DNA from: Actinobacillus porcinus
GTDB taxonomy: Bacteria > Pseudomonadota > Gammaproteobacteria > Enterobacterales > Pasteurellaceae
Direction: 5' to 3'
Length of the DNA stretch: 64,000 bases
NCBI RefSeq assembly: GCF_901764995.1
Contig: NZ_CABFKI010000005.1
Location: 118,118 to 182,117 of the forward strand
Shown here in pieces: positions 48,407 through 56,821 of the stretch (positions within the stretch are counted from its first letter, which is position 1; each line of letters opens with the position of its first letter). The position numbers were made by a program, and so were the translations under genes. The notes under the pieces are model-generated. The model was not told the origin of the DNA, ran no database searches, and worked only from the letters and a program-made list of their open reading frames with translations.

Positions 48407-50440
48407 ATGACGTTCAAATTGACCAAAACTTATCTTGCGATTGCAAGTATTGTCTTAAGTTCTTATGCAGTAGCGGTTAAACCGACTATTAAAGCCAATG
48501 AGATTGTTTCATTACAACCCACTGAGGAAAATGCTTTGGCGACTAAACGTGTAACAACACGTTTAACCCAATCTCACTATCGTAAATTTCAGTTAGATGA
48601 TGCTTTTTCGCAGAAGATCTTTGATCGTTATTTAGATTTCTTGGATTATAGTCATAATACTTTTTTACAATCAGACGTGGACGAATTGCGTAGTAAGTAT
48701 GGTTCTTTATTGGATGATGAACTCAACGAAGGCAAGTTGGATGCGGCTTTTGCGATTTATGATTTACTGACCAAACGCCGTTATGAACGTTATGAATATG
48801 CGTTAAGTTTATTGGATAAAGAGCCTAATTTATCTGATGATGAGCAAATTGAAATTGATCGTAAAAAAGCGGCTTATCCTAAAAACATTGAAGAAGCAAA
48901 CGTGCTTTGGAAACAGCGTGTAGAAAATGATGTTATTGCGCTGAAGTTAAAAGGTAAATCTTGGGCTGAAGTGAAGAAAAAATTGACCAAGCGTTATAAC
49001 CTTGCCATTCGTCGTTTGACTCAAGCAAAATCAGATGATGTGACTCAAATGTTCTTAAATGCGTTTGCACGAGAAATTGATCCGCATACTAGTTATCTTG
49101 CACCGCGCACGGCGAAAAGTTTCAATGAAAGTATGAACTTATCTTTGGAAGGTATTGGTGCGACTTTACGTCAGGAAGATGATGAAACCATTATTCAATC
49201 TCTTGTTCCGGGGGCACCGGCAGATCGCAGTAAAAAATTAAAAGCAGGCGATAAAATTATTGGCGTAGGGCAAGCAACAGGTGAAATTGAAGATGTTATC
49301 GGTTGGCGTTTGGAAGATGTTGTCGATAAAATTAAGGGTAAAAAAGGTTCGAAAGTCCGCTTAGAAGTGGAAGGGGCAAAAGGCGGAAAAAGCCGAATTA
49401 TTACCCTTGTGCGTGATAAGGTGCGTATCGAAGACAGCGCGGCAAAATTAACGGTAGAGAAGGTTGATGGGGAAATGGTCGCAACGATAAAAATCCCAAC
49501 TTTCTATATTGGTTTAACTGTTGATGTGCGCAAGTTGCTAGATGAAATGAAAGCGAAAAAAGCCACGGCGTTGATTATTGATTTACGTGAAAATGGTGGT
49601 GGCGCATTAACGGAAGCCGTTGAATTAAGTGGATTATTTATTGCAGAAGGGCCGGTAGTTCAAGTTCGTGATGCTTATAATCGTATTCGTGTTCACGAAG
49701 ATCCTGATAACAAACAGGTTTATTCCGGTCCATTGCTTGTTATGGTCAATCGTCATAGTGCGTCAGCTTCCGAAATTTTCTCTGCCGCTATCCAAGATTA
49801 CAATCGTGGTATTGTGATTGGTCAAAATACCTTTGGTAAAGGGACGGTGCAGCAAAGTCGTTCTTTGAATTTTGTGTATGATTTGGATCAGGATCCTCTT
49901 GGTTTTATCCAATATACCATCCAAAAATTCTATCGTATTAATGGTGGTAGCACGCAAATGAAAGGTGTGGCGGCGGACATTAATTTCCCTGAAACCATTG
50001 ATCCGAAAGAAACGGGTGAAGAAAAAGAAGATAATGCATTACCTTGGGATAAAATTCCGGCGGCAAATTATTCTTCGGCGGGCGATGCACGTAATGTGAT
50101 TGATACATTAACACAAAATCATATAGAACGTATGGCAAAAGATCCTGAATTTATTGCCTTAAATAAAGATTTGAAAATCCGAGATGCCCGTCGAGATCGT
50201 AAATTTGAGTCTTTAAATTTTGCGAAACGTAAGGCGGAAAATGATGCCGATGAGGCGCGTCATCTACAAAATATTAATGAACGCTTTAAACGAGAAGGGA
50301 AAAAAGCGTTGAAAAATATTAATGATTTACCGAAAGACTATGAAGCGCCTGATTTCTTCTTGAAAGAAGCAGAAAAAATTGCAGCAGATTTCGCGAAAAT
50401 GCAGCAATCTGAAAATGCCGTTGCAACGGATAAAAAATGA
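48407..50440 (+). CDS. prc: Tail-specific periplasmic protease Prc
   Basis: Cuts non-polar C-termini of periplasmic proteins, including murein enzymes. The 677 residues (E. coli 682) begin with a signal peptide (LTKTYLAIASIVLSSYAVA), have an N-terminal DUF3340-type domain, one PDZ (about residues 235-320), and the S41 Ser-Lys dyad: Ser in VNRHSASASEIFSAA, Lys in IVIGQNTFGKGTVQ. In E. coli Prc degrades the endopeptidase MepS. Confidence 0.96.
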   Translation: MTFKLTKTYLAIASIVLSSYAVAVKPTIKANEIVSLQPTEENALATKRVTTRLTQSHYRKFQLDDAFSQKIFDRYLDFLDYSHNTFLQSDVDELRSKYGSLLDDELNEGKLDAAFAIYDLLTKRRYERYEYALSLLDKEPNLSDDEQIEIDRKKAAYPKNIEEANVLWKQRVENDVIALKLKGKSWAEVKKKLTKRYNLAIRRLTQAKSDDVTQMFLNAFAREIDPHTSYLAPRTAKSFNESMNLSLEGIGATLRQEDDETIIQSLVPGAPADRSKKLKAGDKIIGVGQATGEIEDVIGWRLEDVVDKIKGKKGSKVRLEVEGAKGGKSRIITLVRDKVRIEDSAAKLTVEKVDGEMVATIKIPTFYIGLTVDVRKLLDEMKAKKATALIIDLRENGGGALTEAVELSGLFIAEGPVVQVRDAYNRIRVHEDPDNKQVYSGPLLVMVNRHSASASEIFSAAIQDYNRGIVIGQNTFGKGTVQQSRSLNFVYDLDQDPLGFIQYTIQKFYRINGGSTQMKGVAADINFPETIDPKETGEEKEDNALPWDKIPAANYSSAGDARNVIDTLTQNHIERMAKDPEFIALNKDLKIRDARRDRKFESLNFAKRKAENDADEARHLQNINERFKREGKKALKNINDLPKDYEAPDFFLKEAEKIAADFAKMQQSENAVATDKK

Positions 50441-50448
50441 TAAAGATT

Positions 50449-50483
50449 AACCGCACTTTTGTTTAAAGTGCGGTGTGTTTTTT
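50449..50483. terminator. Paired-USS terminator after prc
   Basis: AACCGCACTTT, a short loop and AAAGTGCGGT, then GTGTTTTTT. Confidence 0.75.
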
Positions 50484-50505
50484 AGTTATATTTAGAACGA
50501 TTAAG

Positions 50506-51933
50506 ATGATACATTCTAAACGCTCATTAAATAAAATTACGCCTTTGATGGTTTTAGTGTCGGGGTTGTGTACAAGTTGTACGATTTCCGATTATTTTCC
50601 ACAAATGGGTAACCGTGAAAATATTGATATTGCTGCGGCAAATCAAGAAATTGAACGTCAAAAACAAGAAAAAGCAGAAGCCAAACTAACCGAAATGGTT
50701 GGTCAGCATGAGCTGCAATTTAAGTCTGTTGTAGCAAAAATCTATGCAGATAATGAATTTAAACTATTATGGCAAGACAACGCGGCAGAGCAACAATTTT
50801 TACGTGAATATGCTGCGATGGTAGCGGCCGGTGTGTCAATTCGCTCAGCCCGTTCATTAGAAGCAATTAGTGAAACGGTAGCAACACCCGAAAGCTTAGC
50901 ACATGATATTTTGTTAACCGATGCTTTTTTAGACTATATGTATTATAGCAACCATGTGGCTAATGCAGCACAAGGCTGGCTTTATGCAATGAATTCATAT
51001 AAAGCCCAGTTACCTGAGCAATCTCAAATTAATGCGTGGTTAAGTGCGGTTAAAAATAATCAACATTTTGCTTTTGTTAAAAGTCTGGCAAATACAAATA
51101 CGCTGTATATTCAAACCTTGAATCGCCTTGCGGAAAGTCTGAAACAAGGTGGCAGCAATAACACTACGTTAGTTAAACTTGCGATTAATGCTCAGCGTTT
51201 ACGGGTGATTCCTGATTTCCATAATGGGTTATTTGTTAATATTCCAAGTTATCAGGTGAATTATTATCGCGATGGGCATTTAGTATTAAATTCGCGTGTT
51301 ATTGTAGGGAAAAACGCACGCCGAACGCCTGTGATGTCAAGTAAATTAAGCAATGTTGTGGTTAATCCACCTTGGAACGCACCAACTCGTTTAATTAATG
51401 AAGACATTGTGCCGAAGGTTAAACGTGATCCGGGTTATCTTGAGCGTAATGGCTATACTATTCTTGACGGTAAAGGAAATACGGTTAATCCATATAATAT
51501 CAATTGGGTAACTGTAGGGGCGAAGTTTCCATATCGTATTCGTCAAGCTGCAGGGGATCAAAGTGCTTTAGGTCGTTTTAAATTTAATATGCCAAGTTCA
51601 GATGCTATTTATTTACATGACACCCCTAACCATGGTTTATTTAATAAAAAAGATCGTGCGTTAAGTTCGGGATGTGTGCGTGTGGATAAATCGGATGAAC
51701 TTGCCACCATTTTATTGAAAGAAGCCGGCTGGAGTGCGGATAAAAAGCAGCAAGTTTTAAGCAGCAAGAAAACGACTTCGGTGACGATTAAATCAAATAA
51801 CCCGGTTTATCTTTATTATGTGACGACTTGGGTTGAGAATGGTAAAGTACAGACTTTACCTGATATTTACGGTTATGATTCAGGATTTAATCCTGATTTT
51901 GTGAACTGGAACACAATCCGAAAATATCTTTAA
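50506..51933 (+). CDS. ldtD: L,D-transpeptidase, YcbB/LdtD type
   Basis: Crosslinks peptidoglycan through meso-DAP to meso-DAP bonds. I start at ATG 50506 (MIHSKRSLNKITPLM); an upstream GTG at 50473 lies in the terminator of prc. The 475 residues have an N-terminal export signal ending LCTSC, perhaps a poor lipobox, a substrate-binding middle, and the YkuD domain with YLHDTPNHGLFNKKDRALSS then GCVRVDKSDELA, including catalytic Cys. E. coli YcbB is 615 residues, so this is a shorter form. ycbB, ycbK and ycbL follow one another, as in E. coli. Confidence 0.9.
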   Translation: MIHSKRSLNKITPLMVLVSGLCTSCTISDYFPQMGNRENIDIAAANQEIERQKQEKAEAKLTEMVGQHELQFKSVVAKIYADNEFKLLWQDNAAEQQFLREYAAMVAAGVSIRSARSLEAISETVATPESLAHDILLTDAFLDYMYYSNHVANAAQGWLYAMNSYKAQLPEQSQINAWLSAVKNNQHFAFVKSLANTNTLYIQTLNRLAESLKQGGSNNTTLVKLAINAQRLRVIPDFHNGLFVNIPSYQVNYYRDGHLVLNSRVIVGKNARRTPVMSSKLSNVVVNPPWNAPTRLINEDIVPKVKRDPGYLERNGYTILDGKGNTVNPYNINWVTVGAKFPYRIRQAAGDQSALGRFKFNMPSSDAIYLHDTPNHGLFNKKDRALSSGCVRVDKSDELATILLKEAGWSADKKQQVLSSKKTTSVTIKSNNPVYLYYVTTWVENGKVQTLPDIYGYDSGFNPDFVNWNTIRKYL

Positions 51934-51998
51934 TGATATACTGAGACCTATTAGGTTAAGATGTCTCAGTTAACACAAAACTGTAAATAGGAATTTTT

Positions 51999-52562
51999 AT
52001 GACAGAAATTAATCATAGCCGCCGTAAATGGCTTGCTTTGGGGGGGATTGCACTCGGTGTGGGTGCTATGCTTCCCTCGCAACTTTTAGCGGCGGTTTCA
52101 ACGCCTAAACCTCGTATTTTACGTATGCGTAATATCAATACGGGTGAATATTTTAGTTCTGAATTTCATGAAGAAAAGGGCTTTGCTTCATCCGCATTAC
52201 GCAAATTAGATTGGTTTATGCGCGATAAACGAAATAATCAAGTTCACAGAATGGATCCGCGCTTATTCCATAAATTTTACCGTCTTCAAGGTCTGTTAGG
52301 CGTGCGTAATACGGAAATTCAAATTATTTGTGGTTATCGTTCTCCGATAAGCAATGCCGCGATGCATCGCCGTAGTCGTGGGGTGGCGAGCAATAGTTAT
52401 CATATGAAAGGACAAGCTATTGATTTTCGTATTGATGGCGTATCCTTAGCTAAGGTCCGCCATGCTGCACAAAGTTTGAATAACGGTGGCGTGGGATTTT
52501 ATCCGCAAAGTAATTTTGTACATATTGATACAGGTCCTGTTCGAACTTGGGCGGGAAGTTAA
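51999..52562 (+). CDS. mepK: Murein endopeptidase MepK (YcbK family)
   Basis: Cleaves 3-3 crosslinks made by L,D-transpeptidases. The 187 residues have a twin-arginine signal (NHSRRKWLALGGIALGVGAM) and the peptidase M15_2 (DUF882) domain: QIICGYRSPISNAAMHRRSR, SYHMKGQAIDFRIDG and a late HIDTGPVRTW with zinc ligands His, Asp, His. E. coli YcbK has 182 residues. Its neighbour LdtD makes the bonds it cuts. Confidence 0.93.
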   Translation: MTEINHSRRKWLALGGIALGVGAMLPSQLLAAVSTPKPRILRMRNINTGEYFSSEFHEEKGFASSALRKLDWFMRDKRNNQVHRMDPRLFHKFYRLQGLLGVRNTEIQIICGYRSPISNAAMHRRSRGVASNSYHMKGQAIDFRIDGVSLAKVRHAAQSLNNGGVGFYPQSNFVHIDTGPVRTWAGS

Positions 52563-52579
52563 AAATTGAATTAAGTTAG

Positions 52580-52606
52580 ACCGCACTTTCGGTGCGGTTT
52601 TTGTTT
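52580..52606 (+). terminator. Terminator after mepK
   Basis: ACCGCAC, TTTCG, GTGCGGT and TTTTTG. Each arm is a core uptake signal. Confidence 0.8.
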
Positions 52607-52631
52607 ATAAGAAGAGTCAAAAGGTTAAATG

Positions 52632-53261
52632 ATGAACATTGAAATTATTCCTGTAACCGCGTTTCAGCAAAATTGTTCTTTGATTTGGGATGATGAGAAA
52701 AATGCCGCAATTATTGATCCGGGCGGTGAAGCGCAAAAACTCATTAAGCGAATCGAGGAATTAGAACTGAATTTGCAAGCGATTTTATTGACCCATGGAC
52801 ATTTAGATCATGTGGGCGCAGCACCACAGCTAAAAGCCCATTTTGGGGTTGAAATTATAGGGCCTCATCATGCGGATGAATATTGGTTCCAAGCATTACC
52901 GCAACAATCTCGCCAATTTGGGTTATTTGAAATAGATAGTTTTTTACCCGATCGTTGGCTAGATCAAGATGGCGAAATTTTGGCTGTAGCAGGTTATCAA
53001 TTTGAAGTAAAACATTTACCGGGCCATACCCCCGGCCATGTGGGATTTGTTGAACATAGCCAAAAAGTTATTTTTGCAGGAGATGTGTTATTTAAACAAA
53101 GCATTGGACGTACCGATTTTCCGGGTGGCAATCATGAAGAATTGTTGCATTCCATTCGTTCTAAATTATATACCTTGCCCGATGATATGATTGTGATTGC
53201 GGGGCATGGGCCTGCCACCACAATTGGTCAAGAAAAAGCCCACAATCCATTTGTGCGTTAA
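52632..53261 (+). CDS. gloC: Metallo-beta-lactamase-fold hydrolase, type II glyoxalase GloC
   Basis: Hydrolyses lactoylglutathione-like thioesters. I use the second of two adjacent ATGs (MNIEIIPVTAFQQNCSLIWD), as in E. coli YcbL/GloC. The 209 residues contain the metal-binding LTHGHLDHVG (about residues 54-63), HLPGHTPGHVGF, FAGDVLFKQSIGRTDFPGG and AGHGPATTIG. It is shorter than GloB (251) and lacks its C-terminal helical domain. Confidence 0.92.
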   Translation: MNIEIIPVTAFQQNCSLIWDDEKNAAIIDPGGEAQKLIKRIEELELNLQAILLTHGHLDHVGAAPQLKAHFGVEIIGPHHADEYWFQALPQQSRQFGLFEIDSFLPDRWLDQDGEILAVAGYQFEVKHLPGHTPGHVGFVEHSQKVIFAGDVLFKQSIGRTDFPGGNHEELLHSIRSKLYTLPDDMIVIAGHGPATTIGQEKAHNPFVR

Positions 53262-53351
53262 GATTAGAAGAGTTTAAGTGTTTAGAATTAAATCAAATTG
53301 TTTAATCTCTATGCGAACAAATAGAAAATCATAAAAATTTGAAAAAAAGAG

Positions 53352-53380
53352 TTGACGAGTCGGGGCGTAATCAGCATAAT
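53352..53380 (+). promoter_or_regulatory. Promoter of the Met-Leu-Gln-Gln tRNA cluster
   Basis: TTGACG (53352-53357), a 17-base spacer and CATAAT (53375-53380), followed by a GC-rich discriminator ACGCTCCGC typical of stringently controlled promoters. Confidence 0.7.
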
Positions 53381-53433
53381 ACGCTCCGCAAAGCCGATGA
53401 CGGTAACGCAAAATAAAAAATGAAAATAAACGT

Positions 53434-53510
53434 GGCTACATAGCTCAGCCGGTTAGAGCACAACACTCATAATGTTGGGGTCGCAAGTTCGAATCTCGCT
53501 GTAGCCACCA
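53434..53510 (+). tRNA. tRNA-Met (elongator, anticodon CAT)
   Basis: 77 nt including CCA. Acceptor GGCTACA pairs with TGTAGCC; anticodon stem CAACA/TGTTG holds loop CTCATAA with CAT at 53468-53470. The paired first base (G-C) and sequence exclude initiator tRNA. Confidence 0.96.
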
Positions 53511-53528
53511 TATTTATTTTTATTTGTT

Positions 53529-53611
53529 GCGGAAGTGGCGAAATTGGTAGACGCACCAGATTTAGGTTCTGGCGCCTGTGCGTGTGGGTTCAAGTCCCTC
53601 CTTCCGCACCA
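53529..53611 (+). tRNA. tRNA-Leu (anticodon TAG)
   Basis: 83 nt, acceptor GCGGAAG/CTTCCGC, anticodon stem CCAGA/TCTGG around TTTAGGT (TAG), with a class II variable arm and encoded CCA. Confidence 0.96.
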
Positions 53612-53650
53612 TTTATCAGCTTGCAGTCAAAATAGTGGTTAATTCATAAT

Positions 53651-53725
53651 TGGGGTATCGCCAAGCGGTAAGGCACCGGGTTTTGATCTCGGCATCCCTA
53701 GGTTCGAATCCTAGTACCCCAGCCA
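53651..53725 (+). tRNA. tRNA-Gln (anticodon TTG), copy 1
   Basis: 75 nt. Acceptor TGGGGTA/TACCCCA, anticodon stem CCGGG/CTCGG around TTTTGAT (TTG), encoded CCA. A plus-strand open frame across both Gln tRNAs is an artefact. Confidence 0.96.
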
Positions 53726-53767
53726 TATATTCAATATCATCAAGTCATATACAAAATGCATCTCTAC

Positions 53768-53842
53768 TGGGGTATCGCCAAGCGGTAAGGCACCGGGTTT
53801 TGATCTCGGCATCCCTAGGTTCGAATCCTAGTACCCCAGCCA
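53768..53842 (+). tRNA. tRNA-Gln (anticodon TTG), copy 2
   Basis: Identical to the copy at 53651-53725, 42 bases downstream. A recent duplication or gene conversion keeps the pair uniform. Confidence 0.96.
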
Positions 53843-53973
53843 TATTTCCAATATCATGCAAAGCAAAAATTTCCTAAGATTCTTTTGAATTGTTATAAAT
53901 TTTATTTGTAAATTTTTTCCAAATTAGTAAAATCCTATTTCTTTATAACTGTAAACTTTTAGTGGAAAGATTT

Positions 53974-55236
53974 ATGAACACTCAAACTTCTTCATGGCGT
54001 TCTAAGTTATCAGCCCTAGGACCTGGTATTTTAATGGCGTCTGCAGCCGTTGGTGGCTCCCATATCATTATGTCAACGCAAGCGGGTGCTATGTACGGTT
54101 GGCAACTTGTTGGCTTGATTATCCTAGCCAATCTATTTAAATACCCATTTTTCCGTTTTGGCGCACAATATACACTTGATAGCGGCAAAACTTTACTTGA
54201 GGGTTATCAAGAAAAAGGGCGTTTTTATTTATGGTTGTTCTTTATTCTTAACGTGATCGCAACAATCATTAACACGGCTGCGGTAGGGCTATTAACAGCG
54301 GCAATTTTAACCTTTGTATTACCCGAACCTATTCCGGTTCCTAATTTAAGCTTAATCGTGATTATTGTGACGACAGCGATTCTATTACTTGGGAAATATC
54401 GTATTTTAGATAGCCTTTCTAAGCTCATTATGATTTCGCTCACGGTCACTACCGTTGTAGCGGTTCTCATCGCCTTTATGCGTAATGGGACAAGCGGCGT
54501 AGTACAACCGGATTTTGTTGCGCCATCACCTTGGAACTTAGGACCTTTAGGTTTAGGCTTTATCGTGGCATTAATGGGATGGATGCCTGCGCCAATTGAG
54601 ATCTCGGCAATCAATTCCATGTGGGTTCAAGCGAAACGCCGTTTTACCAAAATTTCTCACGAAGATGGTGTATTTGACTTTAACGTAGGCTTTATTGGGA
54701 CGGCAATTTTAGCACTTGTTTTCGTTGCTTTGGGTGCGCTGGTTCAATATGGCTCAGGCGAAGCTGTAGAAATGGCAAATGGTGGCAAATATATCGCACA
54801 GCTTATCAATATGTATGCCAGCACAATCGGTGATTGGGCGCGTGGCTTAATTGCTTTCATTGCCTTTATGTGTATGTTTGGCACAACCATTACGGTGATT
54901 GACGGGTATTCTCGTACCAATGTGGAAAGCTTACGTTTATTATTAAAACGCAAAGAAAGTACACCGCGCTACTTAAATATGGCTTTTGTTGTTGCAGCAT
55001 TATCAGGTCTAGCGTTAATTTTCTATTTCAATAATGCAGTAAAACCTATGCTCAATTTTGCAATGATTGCTTCATTCGTCTCTGCACCATTATTTGCCTA
55101 CTTAAATCTATCTCTTGTTTTAAAAGGCGAGCATCGTGTACGTGGGGCTTTATTCTGGCTTTCAATTGCGGGTTTAATTTTCTTAACCGGTTTTGCCTTG
55201 CTCTTTATTGTGAACCAGCTTGGTTTACTTGCCTAA
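53974..55236 (+). CDS. NRAMP-family-like transporter with atypical metal site
   Basis: A 420-residue inner-membrane protein with about eleven hydrophobic spans and the NRAMP fold: an N-terminal GPGILMASAAVGGSHI, a central GWMPAPIEISAINSMWVQ like the MPHN/MPxP helix 6, and GTTITVIDGYSRTN. The canonical helix-1 metal motif DPGN is replaced, so it may carry another cation. I start at ATG 53974 (MNTQTSSWRSKLSALGPGI), preceded by TGGAAAG; the GTG at 53962 overlaps that ribosome site. It lies just after the tRNA cluster. Confidence 0.82.
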   Translation: MNTQTSSWRSKLSALGPGILMASAAVGGSHIIMSTQAGAMYGWQLVGLIILANLFKYPFFRFGAQYTLDSGKTLLEGYQEKGRFYLWLFFILNVIATIINTAAVGLLTAAILTFVLPEPIPVPNLSLIVIIVTTAILLLGKYRILDSLSKLIMISLTVTTVVAVLIAFMRNGTSGVVQPDFVAPSPWNLGPLGLGFIVALMGWMPAPIEISAINSMWVQAKRRFTKISHEDGVFDFNVGFIGTAILALVFVALGALVQYGSGEAVEMANGGKYIAQLINMYASTIGDWARGLIAFIAFMCMFGTTITVIDGYSRTNVESLRLLLKRKESTPRYLNMAFVVAALSGLALIFYFNNAVKPMLNFAMIASFVSAPLFAYLNLSLVLKGEHRVRGALFWLSIAGLIFLTGFALLFIVNQLGLLA

Positions 55237-55267
55237 AGTGCGGTTGAAAACAAACTTATTTTGAATA

Positions 55268-55299
55268 ACAAAATCCCAGTCATGGCACTGGGATTTTTA
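55268..55299. terminator. Convergent terminator between NRAMP-like and AEC genes
   Basis: AAAATCCCAGT, CATGGC, ACTGGGATTTTT, an 11-bp stem with A and T tracts both ways. Confidence 0.85.
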
Positions 55300-55308
55300 T
55301 ATTGCAAA

Positions 55309-56238
55309 TTAAATCACTTGATACAACGCAATAATCAGCGGCATAGTAATGACGCAAAGTAGGGTTGTCACACCATAAATGGCGCTGGCTTTTTGTGCAT
55401 TTTTACCGTAAACCAATGCCATTTGTGTGACCGTTGCTGCGGCAGGGCTAATGGTAGCTAAAAAGCTAATCATTGCAATGGTTTCGCCGTTTTCAGCATA
55501 ATGGGCGAAACCACAAAGTTTAATAATTCCCATTAAACAAACAGGGATAATTAATAACCGTAACAAGGTAACCAAATAAATTCGGCGGGAAGACAAAATC
55601 GAACGAATAGGGATAGAAGCAATTAACATACCTGCAATCAACATGGCATTTGGGCCAATAAAGGAACCTACGGCAGTCATTGTGCCAATCATAATTGGGG
55701 GCAATTTAATTTGAAAGGCAAATAAGGTTGCGCCAATAACAATAGATAAGATATTGATATTTTTAATAATCTTACTTAAAGATAATTCGCCTTTACCACA
55801 CAGAATACTGCGACAGTGCGTCCAAAATAAAAAAGTCTGCACCACAATAAAGCAGGTCGCATAAATTACCCATTCCTGCCCAAACATCGACATTACCAAC
55901 GGGATAATCAAATTCCCTGAATTGGAATAAATAGAGGCGGCGTGTTCAATAGGATCGAGTTTTAACGTTTTTTTCAGGATGACGCCGATAATAATCAAAA
56001 TAATATGCAAAATGACCGCCATCGAAAAAGAAAGCAGCAAACCGCGCAATAATTCAGGGGTGTAATCAATTTGGAAGGCTTTGATCATGACCGCGGGGCT
56101 AATAATATAAAGCCCAATAATGGAAAGGGGATAACTGTCTTTTGAGGTTAATAATTTGCTTTTCACTAAAGCATAGCCAAGCAAGACAATGAGCGTGAGT
56201 TCGGTGATTTTACTGGCAAGAATAAGCGCAATGTCCAT
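55309..56238 (-). CDS. AEC-family (auxin efflux carrier-like) transporter
   Basis: A membrane protein of 309 residues with about ten hydrophobic helices in two halves. I start at ATG 56238 (MDIALILASKITELTLIVLL); the in-frame codon at 56250 is TTG. SNSGNLIIPLVMSMFGQEW and the late FLATISPAAATVTQMALVYG are the pair of conserved AEC motifs around the unwound helices. Relatives carry malate or other organic acids; the substrate here is not known. Confidence 0.85.
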   Translation of the reverse strand: MDIALILASKITELTLIVLLGYALVKSKLLTSKDSYPLSIIGLYIISPAVMIKAFQIDYTPELLRGLLLSFSMAVILHIILIIIGVILKKTLKLDPIEHAASIYSNSGNLIIPLVMSMFGQEWVIYATCFIVVQTFLFWTHCRSILCGKGELSLSKIIKNINILSIVIGATLFAFQIKLPPIMIGTMTAVGSFIGPNAMLIAGMLIASIPIRSILSSRRIYLVTLLRLLIIPVCLMGIIKLCGFAHYAENGETIAMISFLATISPAAATVTQMALVYGKNAQKASAIYGVTTLLCVITMPLIIALYQVI

Positions 56239-56367
56239 AATATTGTCCAATGAATGATTTCTGTCTCTATTCTAGTCATTCTGACCAAATAAAAAAATCG
56301 CTGAATGGCAAAATTTGCTATAATTCTTCAAAAATTTTCACAAAATTCACCGCACTTTGGAGATTTT

Positions 56368-56820
56368 ATGTCAATTCAGTTTAATTCTATTGCCTTATTA
56401 TTGGTTGTGCTTATTTTACTCGGTGTGCTTAGCCAAAACAGCTCAATTACCATTTCAGCCGCTGTTTTGCTGTTAATGCAACAAACTTTTTTGTCGAAAT
56501 ACATTCCGTTTTTTGAGAAGAATGGACTGAATATTGGCATTATTATTTTAACCATCGGTGTGTTGGCACCCATTGTGACAGGAAAAGTACAAATCCCAAG
56601 TTTAGCGTCTTTGTTTCATTGGAAAATGTTTCTTGCTTTAGGGGTTGGAATGTTAGTGGCTTGGTTTGCCGGTCGTGGTGTTAATTTAATGGGATCACAA
56701 CCTATTTTGCTGACAGGTTTAATGATCGGAACGGTACTCGGTGTGGCGTTTTTAGGCGGTATTCCTGTAGGGCCATTAATTGCGGCGGGGATTTTGTCGT
56801 TGATGTTGGGAGTCAAATAA
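56368..56820 (+). CDS. yeaL: UPF0756 (DUF441) membrane protein
   Basis: A 150-residue protein with four hydrophobic helices (E. coli YeaL 148 residues). The start ATG 56368 ([20 protein letters not shown]) follows TTTGGAGATTTT, a strong ribosome site, just behind an uptake signal; an upstream in-frame ATG at 56305 has none. Motifs [31 protein letters not shown] and [15 protein letters not shown] are family-typical. Function unknown. hrpA starts 1 base after its stop. Confidence 0.92.
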   Translation: MSIQFNSIALLLVVLILLGVLSQNSSITISAAVLLLMQQTFLSKYIPFFEKNGLNIGIIILTIGVLAPIVTGKVQIPSLASLFHWKMFLALGVGMLVAWFAGRGVNLMGSQPILLTGLMIGTVLGVAFLGGIPVGPLIAAGILSLMLGVK

Positions 56821-56821
56821 T

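Noticed and set aside
53650..53877. A 75-residue plus-strand open frame with an internal repeated peptide
   Set aside because: It is the translation of two identical tRNA-Gln genes; the repeat is the tRNA duplication.
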